Source of the DNA: Micractinium sp. NFX-FRZ
Lineage: Eukaryota > Chlorophyta > Trebouxiophyceae > Chlorellales > Chlorellaceae
Reading direction: 5' to 3'
Length of the DNA: 64,000 nt
Assembly (NCBI GenBank): GCA_029339195.1
Contig: JAPTJF010000082.1
Location: forward strand, 1 to 64,000
Position 1 is the stretch's first letter, and each line of letters starts with the position of its first letter. A program made the translations under genes and the position numbers. Below the pieces are notes generated by a model. That model ran no database searches. It was not told where the DNA came from and was given only the letters and a program-made list of their open reading frames with translations. Below, piece by piece: positions 11,710-22,755 of this stretch.

Positions 11710-14700
11710 GGGCGGAAGCCCTCACACCCCCGCCACGGGCGACGCTCGTCTCTAACCACCCCTTTCCTGTTGGTCCGCACTGCCCCCCCGCCGCAGATTG
11801 ACAAGGAGGGCGCCAACATTGAGCGGGTGAAGCAGGAGCTGATGCAGCACAACCTGGTGCCCGAGGAGTGGGGCGGCAAGACGCCCATGGTGGCCATCTC
11901 GGCCAAGAAGGGTCAGGGCGTGGACGCGCTGCTGGAGACGGTGGGTGGGCTGATGGGGTGGGGTTGTGGTGGGTGGGTGAGTGGGTGGGGAGGCAATGCT
12001 GGGGGCAGCAGTGGCCAAAGGTACAGGACCCGCTGCTGGAGACAATGGGCGGGGGGAGGGCAGGGAGGGCAGGAGCAGTGCCGGGGCAAGCCGTGGCCAC
12101 GGGCGCTGCCGGCGGGGGAGCTGGCAGGAGCGGCAGCCCGGCCCAGCCTCACCCCTGCCGCCATTGCTGCGTGGTTCCTTCAGCACCAGCCCAATCAAGA
12201 TCGAACCACCATGCCCCTTTATTTTTGTGTGTTTCATCTGCGATGTGCAGGTGCTGCCGTGTTTACTCACCACCAGCTTTGCCCAAAGCACACACACCAT
12301 CAACCTGGTTTGTGTGTTCCATCTGCGCATGTGCAGGTGCTGCTGGTAGCTGAGCTGGAGGAGCTTCAGAGCAACCCGGCGCGGTCTGCGCGCGGCACGG
12401 TGCTGGAGGCCAGCCTGGACAAGAAGGCGGGGGCGGTGTGCTCGCTGCTGGTGCAGGCGGGGACGCTGCGTGTGGGGGACGCCGTGCAGGCGGGGTCGTC
12501 CTACGGCAAGGTGGGCGGGTGGGGTGGGGTGGGCAACAATGGGTCCAAGGTTTCTGCGGGAAAGCTTGAGGGGGCGGCGTCGGGGAGCGCAGGCGGGCTC
12601 TGCGTGTAGCAGGGTGCTGGGGAGTGGTGTGTGGGCGGGGCCGGGTTAAGGCGGGCGGGGCATGGGATGCAGGCAGTGCGCGCAAGCAGGCGGCCCCCCT
12701 CCCCGTGCAAATGGCTGCCCCCTGCTACCCCTCCCGTTGCACTGCCATGCCCGCTTCATGTCTGGCCACCTTACCAACATCCGCCTGCCCCTCCTCTCGC
12801 TCCTCCCCCGCTCCCCTGCAGGTGCGGTCGATGCGCAACATGCTGGGTGACACAAGCGAGGCGGGCCCCTCGCTGGCGGTGCAGATGCTGGGGCTGAACA
12901 ACGTGCCGCAGGCGGGAGACGAGTTCACGGTGTTCGAGTCGGAGGGCGATGCGCGGGCGGCAGGTGAGGGGGGCGCGTGAGTGTGCAGCGGCGGGCAGCA
13001 GCAGCGGGCAGCAGCAGCGGGTAGCAGCAGCGGGCAGCAGGCGGGGACAAGGCGTGCGTGTGTTGATTGAGCGGCGACCCAGTGCATGCCTGGGGGTGGG
13101 GCAGGCAGGAGGGAGTCAGGGCCTGCTTGGGTGGATGTGGACACACGGGCGGCAGGTGAGGGGAGCGGGAGCGAGCACGCCTGGGGTGGGGTGGCATAAT
13201 GCCTGGAGAGGCCCAGTGCGAAAAGCACAGGGTGGGCAGGCTGGCACAGGGGGCAGGCATGGGGAGAGCTGCCCGCCACGCTGCCTTGCACCTCGTCTTC
13301 CACTGCCCACCTCGCTCCCCCCTGCCTCAACACCCGACCCTCCGCCACCTGCTGCTTCGTGCGCCTTCCCTCCCCGCCCGCAGCCGAGGCGATTGAGGCG
13401 GCGCGGCGGCTGGAGCGGCTGGCTGAGATGAGCGGCGGCGGCAACCGCGTCACCCTCTCCTCCCTGGCATCCATCGACGAGGACGGAGACCAGCAAGTGC
13501 AGCAGCGGCTCTCACTCATCCTCAAGGTGAATGGGGGGCGGCTGCTCGAGGGGGGGCATGTGCGTGCAGCTGGCGGCGAGGGGGGGACGCCTTTGGGGCA
13601 TCTGGGGCAGGGGGCGGGGGCGGGCGGGGGACGGGACGGCTGCAGGAGGCGGGCAGCCGGAGCTGCCCAGCACGCCGTTTCCCACCCCCTCTTCCTTCCC
13701 TGTCCACACCCTCAAATTGCCTGCCAAGTTTTGCTTCTTCTTCCAAGGACAGCGTACGCACGCTCTCAGCACTTTCTTCCTCCCTCCTGCCCCTCCATCC
13801 TCATCCCTCCCCCTTCCCGCTCCCTCTCCCCTTCCTCCCTTCTTCCCCCTGCAGGCTGACGCCTCTGGGTCGGTGGAGGCAGTCAAGTCTGCTCTGTCGG
13901 CGCTACCCCAGGACGCCGTGCTGCTGCGCTACCTCATGGCGGCACCGGGAGAGATCACCACTTCCGACATTGACCTGGCGGCTGCCTCTGGCGGCATGGT
14001 GCTGGGCTTCAACGTGACGACACCCGATGCGGTGCAGGTGCGGTGTGGGAGAGGTGCACTGCCGTTTTGCAGGGGGGGTTTGAAGGGCGCAGCGGGGTGC
14101 TGGGGTTTTACGTTCTGGGCAATGATTGACGCTGCACCAGCAAATGATGGGCCGGTGTGGCCTGTGTCGCTGCGACACAGGCCCGCCTATGTCAGTTGGG
14201 TGCAACGGGCCGGAGAGCCGCTCTCCCGCCGCCCTCCGTACCCAGTTCCCCACTCTCCCTGCATTCCCCTGCGCCCCCTCCATCTCCCCTGCCCACCACC
14301 GCCCCCCTCCCTCCGCTTCCATCCCTGTGCCCCCTCCTCCCACAGGCGGCCGCCAAGCGTGTGGGCATCGAGCTGCGCTGCTACTCGATCATTTACGACC
14401 TCATTGACGACGTGCGGGCAGCCATGGAGGGGCGCCTCAAGTCAAGTGAGCGCCATGCTGCGCTGCGCTGCGCTGTTGCATGCTGTGCTGTGCGTGCTGT
14501 GCCACCGTGCCGCTGCGACCCTGCTGTGCCGTGGGTGCCTGCTGCGCACGCAGGTCACGCTGCTCAGGGCCCCCTCCTGCCCTGCCTCCATCCCTCCCAC
14601 CCCCACCCTCGTCCGCTGTTCCCGCTGCCCTCCCTCCCTTTTTGCAGTTGAGGAGCGCGTGTCCGTTGGTACCGCCGAGGTCAAGGCCGTGTTTGGCTCG

Positions 14701-15473
14701 GGCAACCGCAAGGTGGCGGGCTGCCTGGTACTCGACGGGCAGATGCGGCGGGACGCCATCGCGGTCGTCAAGCGCGGGCGGCGGGTGGTGGCAGAGGTGA
14801 GAACCTTGGAGGCACGGCCATGCAGTGCAGTACTGCCGCCATGCACAGGCTGGGGTGTGGTCAAGCATGGCGAGCGGCTGGTTGTCAAGATGTGGTCGGG
14901 AGCTCGTTCAGGGGGCCTAGGGGCATGGCTTGATACCGTCGGGAGGGGGCAAGGTCGTTGCATGGGGGGCGATACGCGCCCGCACCGCCCGCTGTTCACC
15001 TCACCCCTCCCCCTTTCTGTTCCCCCCTCCCTTCCGACCCGCAGGGCAAGCTGTACTCCCTGCGCCGTGTGAAGGACGATGTGCGCGAGGTGTCTGCGGG
15101 CACGGAGTGCGGCCTGGCTATTGAGGGCTGGAAGGACTGGGAGGTGAGCGGGCACGCCTCCTGTACTGCACTTCCGTACTGCCTGCTGAAACCACGCGGC
15201 ATGCCACGGTGCAGTCGTGCAGCATGCCTGGTTTGCTGGAAGGTTGGCGGCCAGGTGGAGGCAGGGGGTGGAGGCAGGGCGCCACCCAGTGCATGCCCCC
15301 GCTTGTGCAGCACACACGCTGGCATGCGCACCTTACCACCTCCCCCTTGCCTTCACCCGCTGCAGGCGGGCGACAAGATTGAGGCGTTTGAGGTGGTGAA
15401 GAAGAGCCTGAAGCTTGAGGAGGCCAAGGCGGCGACAGCAGACATGACTGCTGCCGACCCGGCCGCCGTCTGA
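7397..15473 (+). CDS. infB: plastid translation initiation factor IF-2
   Basis: Seventeen exons (7397-8108, 8447-8571, 8983-9102, 9447-9497, 9898-9961, 10495-10580, 10905-11051, 11323-11472, 11797-11940, 12337-12510, 12822-12963, 13384-13526, 13855-14037, 14346-14445, 14648-14796, 15045-15143, 15366-15473) encode 898 residues in unbroken phase. IF-2 is the GTPase that brings initiator fMet-tRNA to the 30S subunit. The order is a plastid transit peptide, a Gly/Tyr-rich low-complexity region with repeated YSGGGG (about residues 115-240), a basic IF2_N-like segment, then the GTPase. G1 is GHVDHGK (380-386), G2 GGITQ (404-408), G3 DTPGH (430-434), G4 NKID (484-487) and G5 SAKKG (520-524). Domains II-IV follow and end near [18 protein letters not shown]. 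Intron 8 holds a GT microsatellite, and several introns hold exon-edge copies. The N-terminal glycine repeat is unusual for IF-2. Confidence 0.95.
9928..10071 (+). repeat. IF-2 exon 5 donor edge duplicated in intron 5
   Basis: The 37 nt at 9928-9964 (codons for [11 protein letters not shown] plus the GGTG donor) recur at 10035-10071 with one mismatch, 107 bp downstream inside the intron. The copy is followed by GTGAGA-type donor sequence and is in principle spliceable. Confidence 0.9.
10390..10515 (+). repeat. IF-2 exon 6 acceptor edge duplicated in intron 5
   Basis: The real acceptor and first codons of exon 6 (10490-10515) have a copy at 10390-10415 with three mismatches in 26 nt. The copy includes a CTGCAG acceptor with a C-rich tract upstream. 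Together with the donor-side copy at 10035-10071 it gives intron 5 a second, inner pair of splice sites. Confidence 0.82.
11671..11708 (+). repeat. (TG)n microsatellite in IF-2 intron 8
   Basis: An uninterrupted run of 19 TG units lies in the intron between the exons that encode the two halves of the GTPase NKID motif. It is probably length-polymorphic. Confidence 0.95.
11922..12053 (+). repeat. IF-2 exon 9 donor edge duplicated in intron 9
   Basis: Bases 11922-11949 (codons for DALLET plus the GTGGGTGGG donor) recur at 12026-12053 with four mismatches in 28 nt. In the copy the donor GG has become AA, so it looks decayed. Confidence 0.8.
12225..12344 (+). repeat. IF-2 exon 10 acceptor edge duplicated in intron 9
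   Basis: The acceptor region of exon 10 at 12310-12344 (pyrimidine-rich tract, TGTGCAG, first codons) has a copy at about 12225-12258 with two substitutions and one indel. As in intron 5, both ends of this intron are duplicated. Confidence 0.85.
12954..13163 (+). repeat. IF-2 exon 11 donor edge duplicated in intron 11
   Basis: Eighteen nucleotides spanning the exon 11 donor (12954-12971) recur exactly at 13146-13163 in the intron, 192 bp downstream. The real donor is fixed by reading phase with exon 12. Confidence 0.75.
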
Positions 15474-16574
15474 GCGGCCCCTGCATGCCCTGCGGGGCAC
15501 CTCCGTGCTGTGCTGTGCTGTGCTGTGCCAGCAGGAGCGCACTGCAGAGTGGCGGTCAGCGCTGGCTCCAATGGCGTCTGAGTGGCGGCGACGGCTGGAA
15601 GGCGAGCCATGCTGGGTGGCTCGACGCGTGCGCAGCGTGACCAAGGCGGCCAGCTCGCAGTGCCTCCCAGCAGGGACATGCGGCTGGCCCTTAGACATTT
15701 TGATGTGTGCTGCCCGACTGGCAGGGGGGCACACCATTCCGCCACCCCACCCCTTGCTCTTCCCGCTCCGCACGAGTGGGGCTGTGTGCAGTGGCGGGCG
15801 TGCGTTGGACCCGTGCCGGTGTGCGCCCCCGATCCATGCGCGTCCCACTGCACTTGGCCCTGGGGCCATTGCCCCTTCCCGGGCCACCCCTTTACTGTAC
15901 ACTTCCATTTCTTGCTTCCTTACTTTGTGCACAACCTTCTCCCGGGAGCCTGCCTGCCTGAATTGGGCGTGTGCGCAGCGCTTCTAGGTTTCTTGGCTGC
16001 CACACGTGCCCTTCCTACATGGCCGCTTCATGGGTGCTGGCCACTGTGCCCTTCTCCTGCCCTCCTGTGTTTGCTGCCCTCCCCTCCTGCTGCCGACTAT
16101 GCTGCTCCCTCCCGGTCCCCATCTCTTTTTGAGCCGGGCCTCAGTCCCTTCCCCCCAACCCTGCGTGGCCTGTCATTCTCTCGCCGTTCTTTCAACACCA
16201 ACCGAGCTATACTGTGAACAAAGATGAGGTGGAATCGGCAGCACGTGCAGGGGGCATGGGCATTGTGCAGCTGAGCGGGTTTAAAACAGCAGCCCTGCCA
16301 ATGGGATGTGTGTGGCCGGTTGGAGCGTGTCTTCCTCCAACGAGCAGCAGAGACTGGCCAGGCCATGGATTGCGGCAGTGCTGCTCCGTGAACCGCTGCT
16401 AACCGCTGACACTCCGCTCTGTCTCTGCCTCGCGTTTGCTTTGCCAACAAAGTCACAGGTGCATGCAGGTCGTCTAAAGCAATGGTGGGATCAATCAGGC
16501 GAATAACGAGTGCAGTGCAGATTGCAGGGTGCACAACCGTTTGGCGTCGCTGCACTGCTGCCGCTCAACGCCGC
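15474..16574. other. convergent 3' intergenic region
   Basis: This lies between the IF-2 stop and the stop of the minus-strand protease gene, so it holds both 3' untranslated regions. A short TGTGC tandem run is at about 15508-15528. I found no TGTAA on either strand and no supported exon. Confidence 0.5.
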
Positions 16575-19500
16575 TCACCACCGTCCCGACACCACGCCGC
16601 TGCCGGGCTCCAGAGAGACCTCTGTGTAGCCGCTGGCGGCCTTCTGCCAGCACAGGCCTGTGCCGGGGTTATAGGTCCTGTGCGTAGAGGGGGTAGGGAG
16701 TGCGTCGAGGCGTGCAGGTGGTGCTGCCCGATAGCAGGTTGTGTATGCTCAGCGAGCGCCAACCCAACAACCCTCCACCCCGCTCCCGGCCTCCCACCCT
16801 TGCCACCCACCAGACATAGCAGTCGATGTTGGAGGTGCAGAGCATGCAGCAGTCGTCAGCGCTGCCCACGCTGAGGCCGTTCTCGCCAGGCAGGTCGCCG
16901 TAGCGAAAATCAACGTCGTTGTAAGTGTCTGCAGTGCACACGCTGATCGGCGGCGACTGCGGGTCGGGCGATTGTGGCTCTGGGGACGCAGGGTCGGGAG
17001 ACACGGGCCCACCGCCAGTGGCCACATCGCCCGCGGCAACCATGTACGTGTAGCTTGCACAGGTGCCAGGGGTGCCATCGGCGGCCATGGCGAGGCGCAT
17101 GTAGCCGCTCTCACCCCAGCCCTCGCCCCAGCTGTTCTGCAGGTGTTGGGCAGGGGGATCGTGCGGCGTCAAGCGGGGACGTGCGAGCGCAGGCTGTGCC
17201 TCTTCCTCTCCTTGAGCTCGGCATGCCGCCATCCACTCCTCTTGAAGGCTGGCCACCCAAACAGTCTCATCCCCCCAGGCGTGCCTTGATTTTTATGAAG
17301 GGCACTCCAGCAGCAGAGGTTGAGTCATAGCCAACGGCCAGCACTGCACAGGGTGGGTGGCAGAAGCACGAGAGTTGGGTGCCGCGGGTGGGTGAGAGAA
17401 GAGTGGGAGTTGGGTGCCGCGGGTGGCTGAGAAGAGGGACACTCGCTTGCGGCGATGCCTGCAGCTGAGCACTGCTGCCGGCAGCACACCCTGCACTCCA
17501 CCTCTCTTGCCTGCATGATTCACGCGATCGGTGGGGCAGTCAGGTGGCTGGTAGATGCCTCCACCGTAGGACTGCAGGCCCTGGTCAGCATAGAGAGCAA
17601 CCACCGTGGGTGCGACGGCCAGGGACTGTGTGGGAGGGGTTGAGGGGGTCGAGACATGTCTCCATGTACATGGATGGGCGGGTCGGTGGGTAGGGGAATG
17701 GTGGCGGAGGTGCAATTGCAAGACAGCAGAAGCGCGGAGCAGCTGGCATGCACGCGGCGTTCCTCTCCCTCCCTCCCCACCCAGCCCGCCCCCTCCTCAC
17801 ATCCAGCAGCGCGTTCAGCGAGTTGTCGGGCAGCACTGTGTAGCCGGGGGCCCCCGCCATGCCATGCGTGCTGCCAGCATCACCGCGGCAGCTGCCCTCA
17901 CTCCCTGTGTAAGAATAGCTCGACTCGTCCGCCTGACGCGCGCTGGCCAGATAGGCAAACACCTCCTCTGCAGGGGTTGGACAGTGGGGGAGGAGGAGGC
18001 AAGGGGAGGAGCGGGTAAGGGCCTCTGCAGGGGGACAGAGCGAGCACGCGGGCGCCTGCAGCTCCTTCTTGCACACACGGTTTGCTCGCTCCCCCTGCAC
18101 CTCCCCCCTCATCCCACCCCTGCGTCCCCCTACACACTCACTCACCCGGGAAACCGCCGCTGCAGCCGGTGGAGCTGAACCCAGCTGCCGAGTTGACGCA
18201 GTCGACGATTTGCTGCTCTGACAAGTCGAGCGGCTCGCCCGTCTGGATGAGGTACTTGCTCTCCACCGCCGCGGTGGCAGCAAAGGCCCAGCAGGAGCCA
18301 CACTTGGAGGTTGGAGAAGGGAGGAGGGGCAGGGGTGAGGCGATGATGCGGTTGGTGCAAGTGAGGAGCAAGGGTGTGTGTAAGAAGGTGGGGAGCGGAT
18401 AGCGCAGCTGCGTGGTACCGCTGCGCGGCCCCGCTCAACAACCCTTCTCCCTTCCCCCGTCCTCACTTTGCCCTGGTCCTTGATGGGGGTGACTTTGCCT
18501 GCGGCTGCCCAGTCGACCGCATCGGGGCGCGACACCGGAGGCGGCGAGCCGGGAGAGAGGCCAGAGGGCTTTGAGGTGCCGAGGTAGAGGGCGGCGAACT
18601 CGTCGAAGGTGAGGGCGCTGCGTGTGGGTGGGTGGGGGAAGAGGAGGGGGCTCGAGCTGAAAGGGGATGTCTTCTCTCGGGGCAGGGATGCGTGTGCGGA
18701 GGCTGCAAGGCAGTGCAGCAAGGCAGCAGCGGGGGCGCAGGTGGGCGCTGGTAAGCAGGCGATGCTGGGAAGGCACCTGAATTGGTTGGGAGCCAGCCAG
18801 AAGGTGATGCCCGGCTCGCTGTTGATGCGCAGCATGTCCTACAGCGGGAGAGGAAGCTGGTTTTGGATGGCATTTCATAGCTGGCGGAGATCCCTGGCGC
18901 AGCAGCACAAGCGGGAGCAGGTGGCAAGCTGCCTTCTTGGCCTGTCCCGTTCCCCCTCACCACCGCCCCCTCACCACCGCCCTCCCATACACTCAACCTC
19001 ACCTGCAGGTTCTGCTGGAACACGGCCATGCGCTGTGTGTACTCGTCGCTGCCTGCGGACAGGCCCACGCTAAAGGTGGAGAGCCATTCGTCGAAAAAGC
19101 TCGACAGGCTGGCTTCATCCTGCAGGGTTCCGGAGTGGAGAAGGTGAAACAATGCAGCCTGCATCAATCACTGCTTCTCGACTTCATCACCCCATTGTTT
19201 CTTCTACCCCCGTCACGGTGCCATTCTCAATTTTGTGCCCACCTGGAGCGCCGTCTCGAGCTGGCCAAGCACCTCCTGCAGCGCGCCTGCCACCTGCTGC
19301 AGAAGGTCGTTGGCAAGGTCGTCGAGGGCATCTGCAGACGGGGGCGGTAATGTTGGGGGCTGGGGGCGGGCAGGGCATAGAGATCCGAGGCGGTGGCAGT
19401 GCAGTGCAGTGGTGGAGGGAGCGGCAGCGCTGGCGGCGGAGTCAGGAGTGGAGGAGGTGGGCAACATGGGCACAGGCGGCGGGCGAGGAGACTGGGACCA

Positions 19501-19734
19501 CAGCATGCTGCCCCACCTCTGGTCGCGATGGGCACAGCAGTAGTGTTTCCCGCCTGCACGGGAGGAGGAGGTGCAACTTTGCAAGGCGCTTAAGTGCACA
19601 AGCAGCGCTCGCGGCGGCGAGCTCGGGAGGCGGCGGGCTCGCCCCAACACCGGAGGCCGTGCCGCTCTTCCTTGGCTCACCCGGGCGCTGAAGAAGGACC
19701 CTGCCAGGAGCAGGATGGCCAGGAGGGCCCGCAT
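16575..19734 (-). CDS. papain-family cysteine protease with C-terminal PAN/Apple-like domain
   Basis: Twelve exons on the minus strand (19734-19681, 19553-19517, 19331-19243, 19119-19003, 18838-18777, 18617-18467, 18302-18146, 17967-17801, 17625-17511, 17343-17285, 17136-16811, 16677-16575) encode 478 residues. The order is a signal peptide ([16 protein letters not shown]), an I29-type inhibitory propeptide (FFDEWLSTF to [15 protein letters not shown]), and a C1A peptidase with Gln168 (KDQGK), catalytic Cys174 (CGSCWAF), His315 ([10 protein letters not shown]) and Asn337 ([12 protein letters not shown]). A Ser-Pro linker ([10 protein letters not shown]) leads to a cysteine-rich tail, residues 403-478 (DDCCMLC, CYVW, GLCWQKA), resembling PAN/Apple. 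It should be made as a secreted or lysosomal/vacuolar zymogen. Plant relatives often carry a granulin domain at this end, so the tail is notable. Introns 9 and 10 use GC donors. Confidence 0.93.
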
Positions 19735-21195
19735 TGTGGCGGCAATGGGGCGGGTGGCCTATCGTCCCGTCCCTATCGTGGTGGTGGTTGGGTGCGCTTG
19801 GCTGCGGCCCGAGGGTCGGTTTGGAGTCGAATTAGCAATGTCGGCTGCAAGCGAGACGCGCACACAAGTACTGCATAGGGGGCACGTCGCCTTGGCGCGC
19901 TTGCGACCTGCAGCGAAGCGTCTCCCCTTGAGCATTCACAAACCCCGCCAGCAGGTACCTGGTTGGGTGCGGGGATGGCTGGCGAGCGGCCGGCAGCGGC
20001 ACAGGAGCGTGGGCGAGCACACCCACCTCCTGCCGCCCGCCTTGCCTCGTCGCCGCCGGGCCAAGGTGAGCACTGCTGTGTGGAATGGCCCCGACCCGCC
20101 CTCCCCCTCACTGTTCAACAGCCCAGCGCCCGTGCGCATCCGATGGGGGGCGGAGGTGAGGCCATCCGGAAAAATCAGGGGGGATATCCAAAGTGTCAGT
20201 GAGCAATGCCCCAGCCCTGACGGGCAGCTACACCAGCCCAACGATGGGCGACAGCGTTGGCCTGGATGTCGGGGCAATCATTGCCTTGAGTCACAGCGCA
20301 TCAACATGTGCTGGGTTACCGGCAGGAATACAGGCTGTTGGATCTGTGCTTGTAGTGTTGCCCAGTGTCCTCCTGCTGCGGCCGCTCGCGACGCGCCTGC
20401 TGTGCGACAGGCACGCTGGGCGGCGGCGGCAGGCAGCAGGCAGAGCCCGTAACCACCGCGTCACCCCAAATCATTTCAGATCGCAAGATTGTTGTTTTAA
20501 TGCCCGCAAGCGCGACAGCCCGGCTTCACCATGCTGCTAAGTAGTGTCGGAAGGGGGCGCCGGTCCAGCGCGCTGACTATCCGCTGCAGGAGGTGGTATA
20601 GGCATTCCAGGAAGCGCTAATCTGGATGGGCAGGCAGGAACCGAACCGCTTGCATTCATGTACACGATATGCACACTTGCCTTCTGCCTGTGTATTTTCC
20701 TCGGTGGATGGCGTGGGCAGCTGCGGAAGGTGCAGAGCCGCCGCATTGGGCGCCGCCGCCATGGGGCGCCATGGGGGGCGGGGCACTGGCGGCAGGTGTT
20801 GAAAGGGGTAGAAGACAACCTAGGAAGTGGTGTCACCACTCCACGCAAGAAAATGACACATCTTCCGCCTCATACTGAGCGCCCAAGATCTCTACACATT
20901 TCATGGGAGATCCAAGGTGAGGGTGGAAGGCGTGGTGGAAGCTTCTTAAGGTGGACAAGAAGCTGCCCTTCCCGTATCAGCGTGGTTCTATTCCATTGCG
21001 GCAGCCCCACCGGGGCTCGTCAACGTGTCTCAACGCAAACAAAACCTGCATTCAGACATACCCCGTCTCCCACCCAGCCAGCCAGAAACCTCTCCGGACG
21101 TCTCCCTGCCCCGTCTTGCGAGTGCTCACAAACCCAGCACCTCCATCTGCGCTTGATCGCAGTCGCGGAGACAGCAGAGCCGCTGGTGAGGCGAC
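19735..21195. other. divergent intergenic region with a detached exon copy
   Basis: This 1.5 kb lies between the divergent protease and GT64 genes and must contain both promoters. Apart from the GT64-like exon fragment at 20078-20160 I see no supported coding sequence. Confidence 0.5.
20078..20160 (+). pseudogene. isolated copy of GT64 exon 2
   Basis: The frame reads VWNGPDPPSPSLFNSP, then APVRIRWGAE, then a GTGAGG donor. This matches exon 2 of the GT64 gene at 22068 (VWNGPDPPPPSLFTSP). No other GT64 exon surrounds it, so it is a stranded duplicate. It keeps the family PVRIR segment in frame, while the gene's own exon has lost two bases there. The acceptor side is not canonical. Confidence 0.75.
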
Positions 21196-22717
21196 ATGCC
21201 GCTGGACAGAGGACGGACCAACGGCGGCAGCAGCGCGCTGGACGCCGCGTTGCTGGCTGCCGCTGCGTGGGCTGCCAGCAGCGGGAGCAGCTGCAGAGAG
21301 CCTGTGCTGCCTGTGCGCAGCGGCAGCACCTGCAAGAAGTGCACGGGAGGCAGGAGGAGATTGTGGGCTCCGCGCGTTGCCTGCACGGTCATGCTGCTCC
21401 TGGCAGCAGCCGCTCTCGTGAGCACCGCTGCGGCAGCGGCTGTGACATGGTACGCTTGCTCCATACTTTTCGAGTCACAAGCATCCCTGGCAGCTGCAGC
21501 AGAGGAGGCGCAGGAAGCAGCAGCGGCAGCAACCGCACTGGCCGGCCTTGGCTCGCAGCATGCAGCGCTGCTGCAGGGGCACCCGGCGGGGCCGCTGCCG
21601 CTGCAGGGGCACCTGGCCGCACCGGGGCAGGGGCAGCAGCTGCTGACAGACAGCTACACAGTGGTCATAATGTCGTATAAGCGGCTGGCCACCCTGCCCC
21701 TGGTCATCAATCAGCTGGGCAGCTGCCCCGGAGGTGAGGTGCGCCAGCCTGGCCGGGGCACGGTACCGGGGTGGGCGGGCGGGCACACCTGCAGCCAGCC
21801 CGGTGTACGATGAGGACCTGCTGTGCGTGGCCTCCCTCTCCTGCCTGCCCACCATCCTGCTCCATCCCATGCCTCGTCCACTTCCTTTTCCAGGCCCGCC
21901 CACCCTGCCTGTCAATGAATTCATTCAACAAACACTCAGCCCCGCCCCTAGTGCCGCGCCCTGCCAACTCTCGTCTCCCCTGCCCTGCCCTGGCCGGCTG
22001 TTTGGGTTAGCACACACCAGCCAGCCAAGATACCCCCTGCCCGCTCACCTCCCTCCCTCCCCTGCAGTGGTAGAAGTAGTGCTGGTTTGGAACGGCCCCG
22101 ACCCGCCCCCCCCCTCCCTGTTCACCAGCCCAGCGCCTGTGCATACGCCAGGAGGCACACGTGAGGCGCCAGCCAGGGGCAGGGCTGTGTGTGCCTGTGC
22201 CTGCCCACCTTCCAAGCAGTGCCTGCCGGCCTCCTGCCTGCCGGCCTCCTCCTCTGTGAGCCCCTCGTACGTCCCCCTATGTCATCCCCGCCCTGGCCAG
22301 CCCTAGCCTCCCTTACTGCTGGCACCCACGCTGCCTGCTCGTCTGCCTACGTGCCCACGCATCTGCCCACGCATCTGCCCACGTACCCAACCAATGACTC
22401 AAAGAGAAGAGTGCTTCATTACAGGAAACAACTCAGGTAGGTAGCTCACACTCGAAAGAGCAACCCGTCCCACCCTTGCAGAACGACCTGAGCAACCGGC
22501 TGCGCCCTGACGCCGGCATCCGCACAGCGGCGGCCTTCCTGGCGGATGATGACTACCTCTTCAGGTGCGCCTGTACTGCACTGTTTGGCTTGTTGCGAAC
22601 CGAAGGTACGGCTCTGCTCCGGGGAAGGGGAACGGGAACGAGCGCTCCGTGCTGCAGGGGGGGAGCGACAGGCCTGCCCTGGTTGAAGCGGACCGTGCAC
22701 CACTGCCGCCACTGCGC

Positions 22718-22755
<38 letters not shown>

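Noticed and set aside
22189..22440. Frame between GT64 exons 2 and 3 that could bridge the phase problem
   Set aside because: Using the GTAGGT at 22437 would leave an intron of only 45 bp, and the sequence has no counterpart in GT64 proteins.
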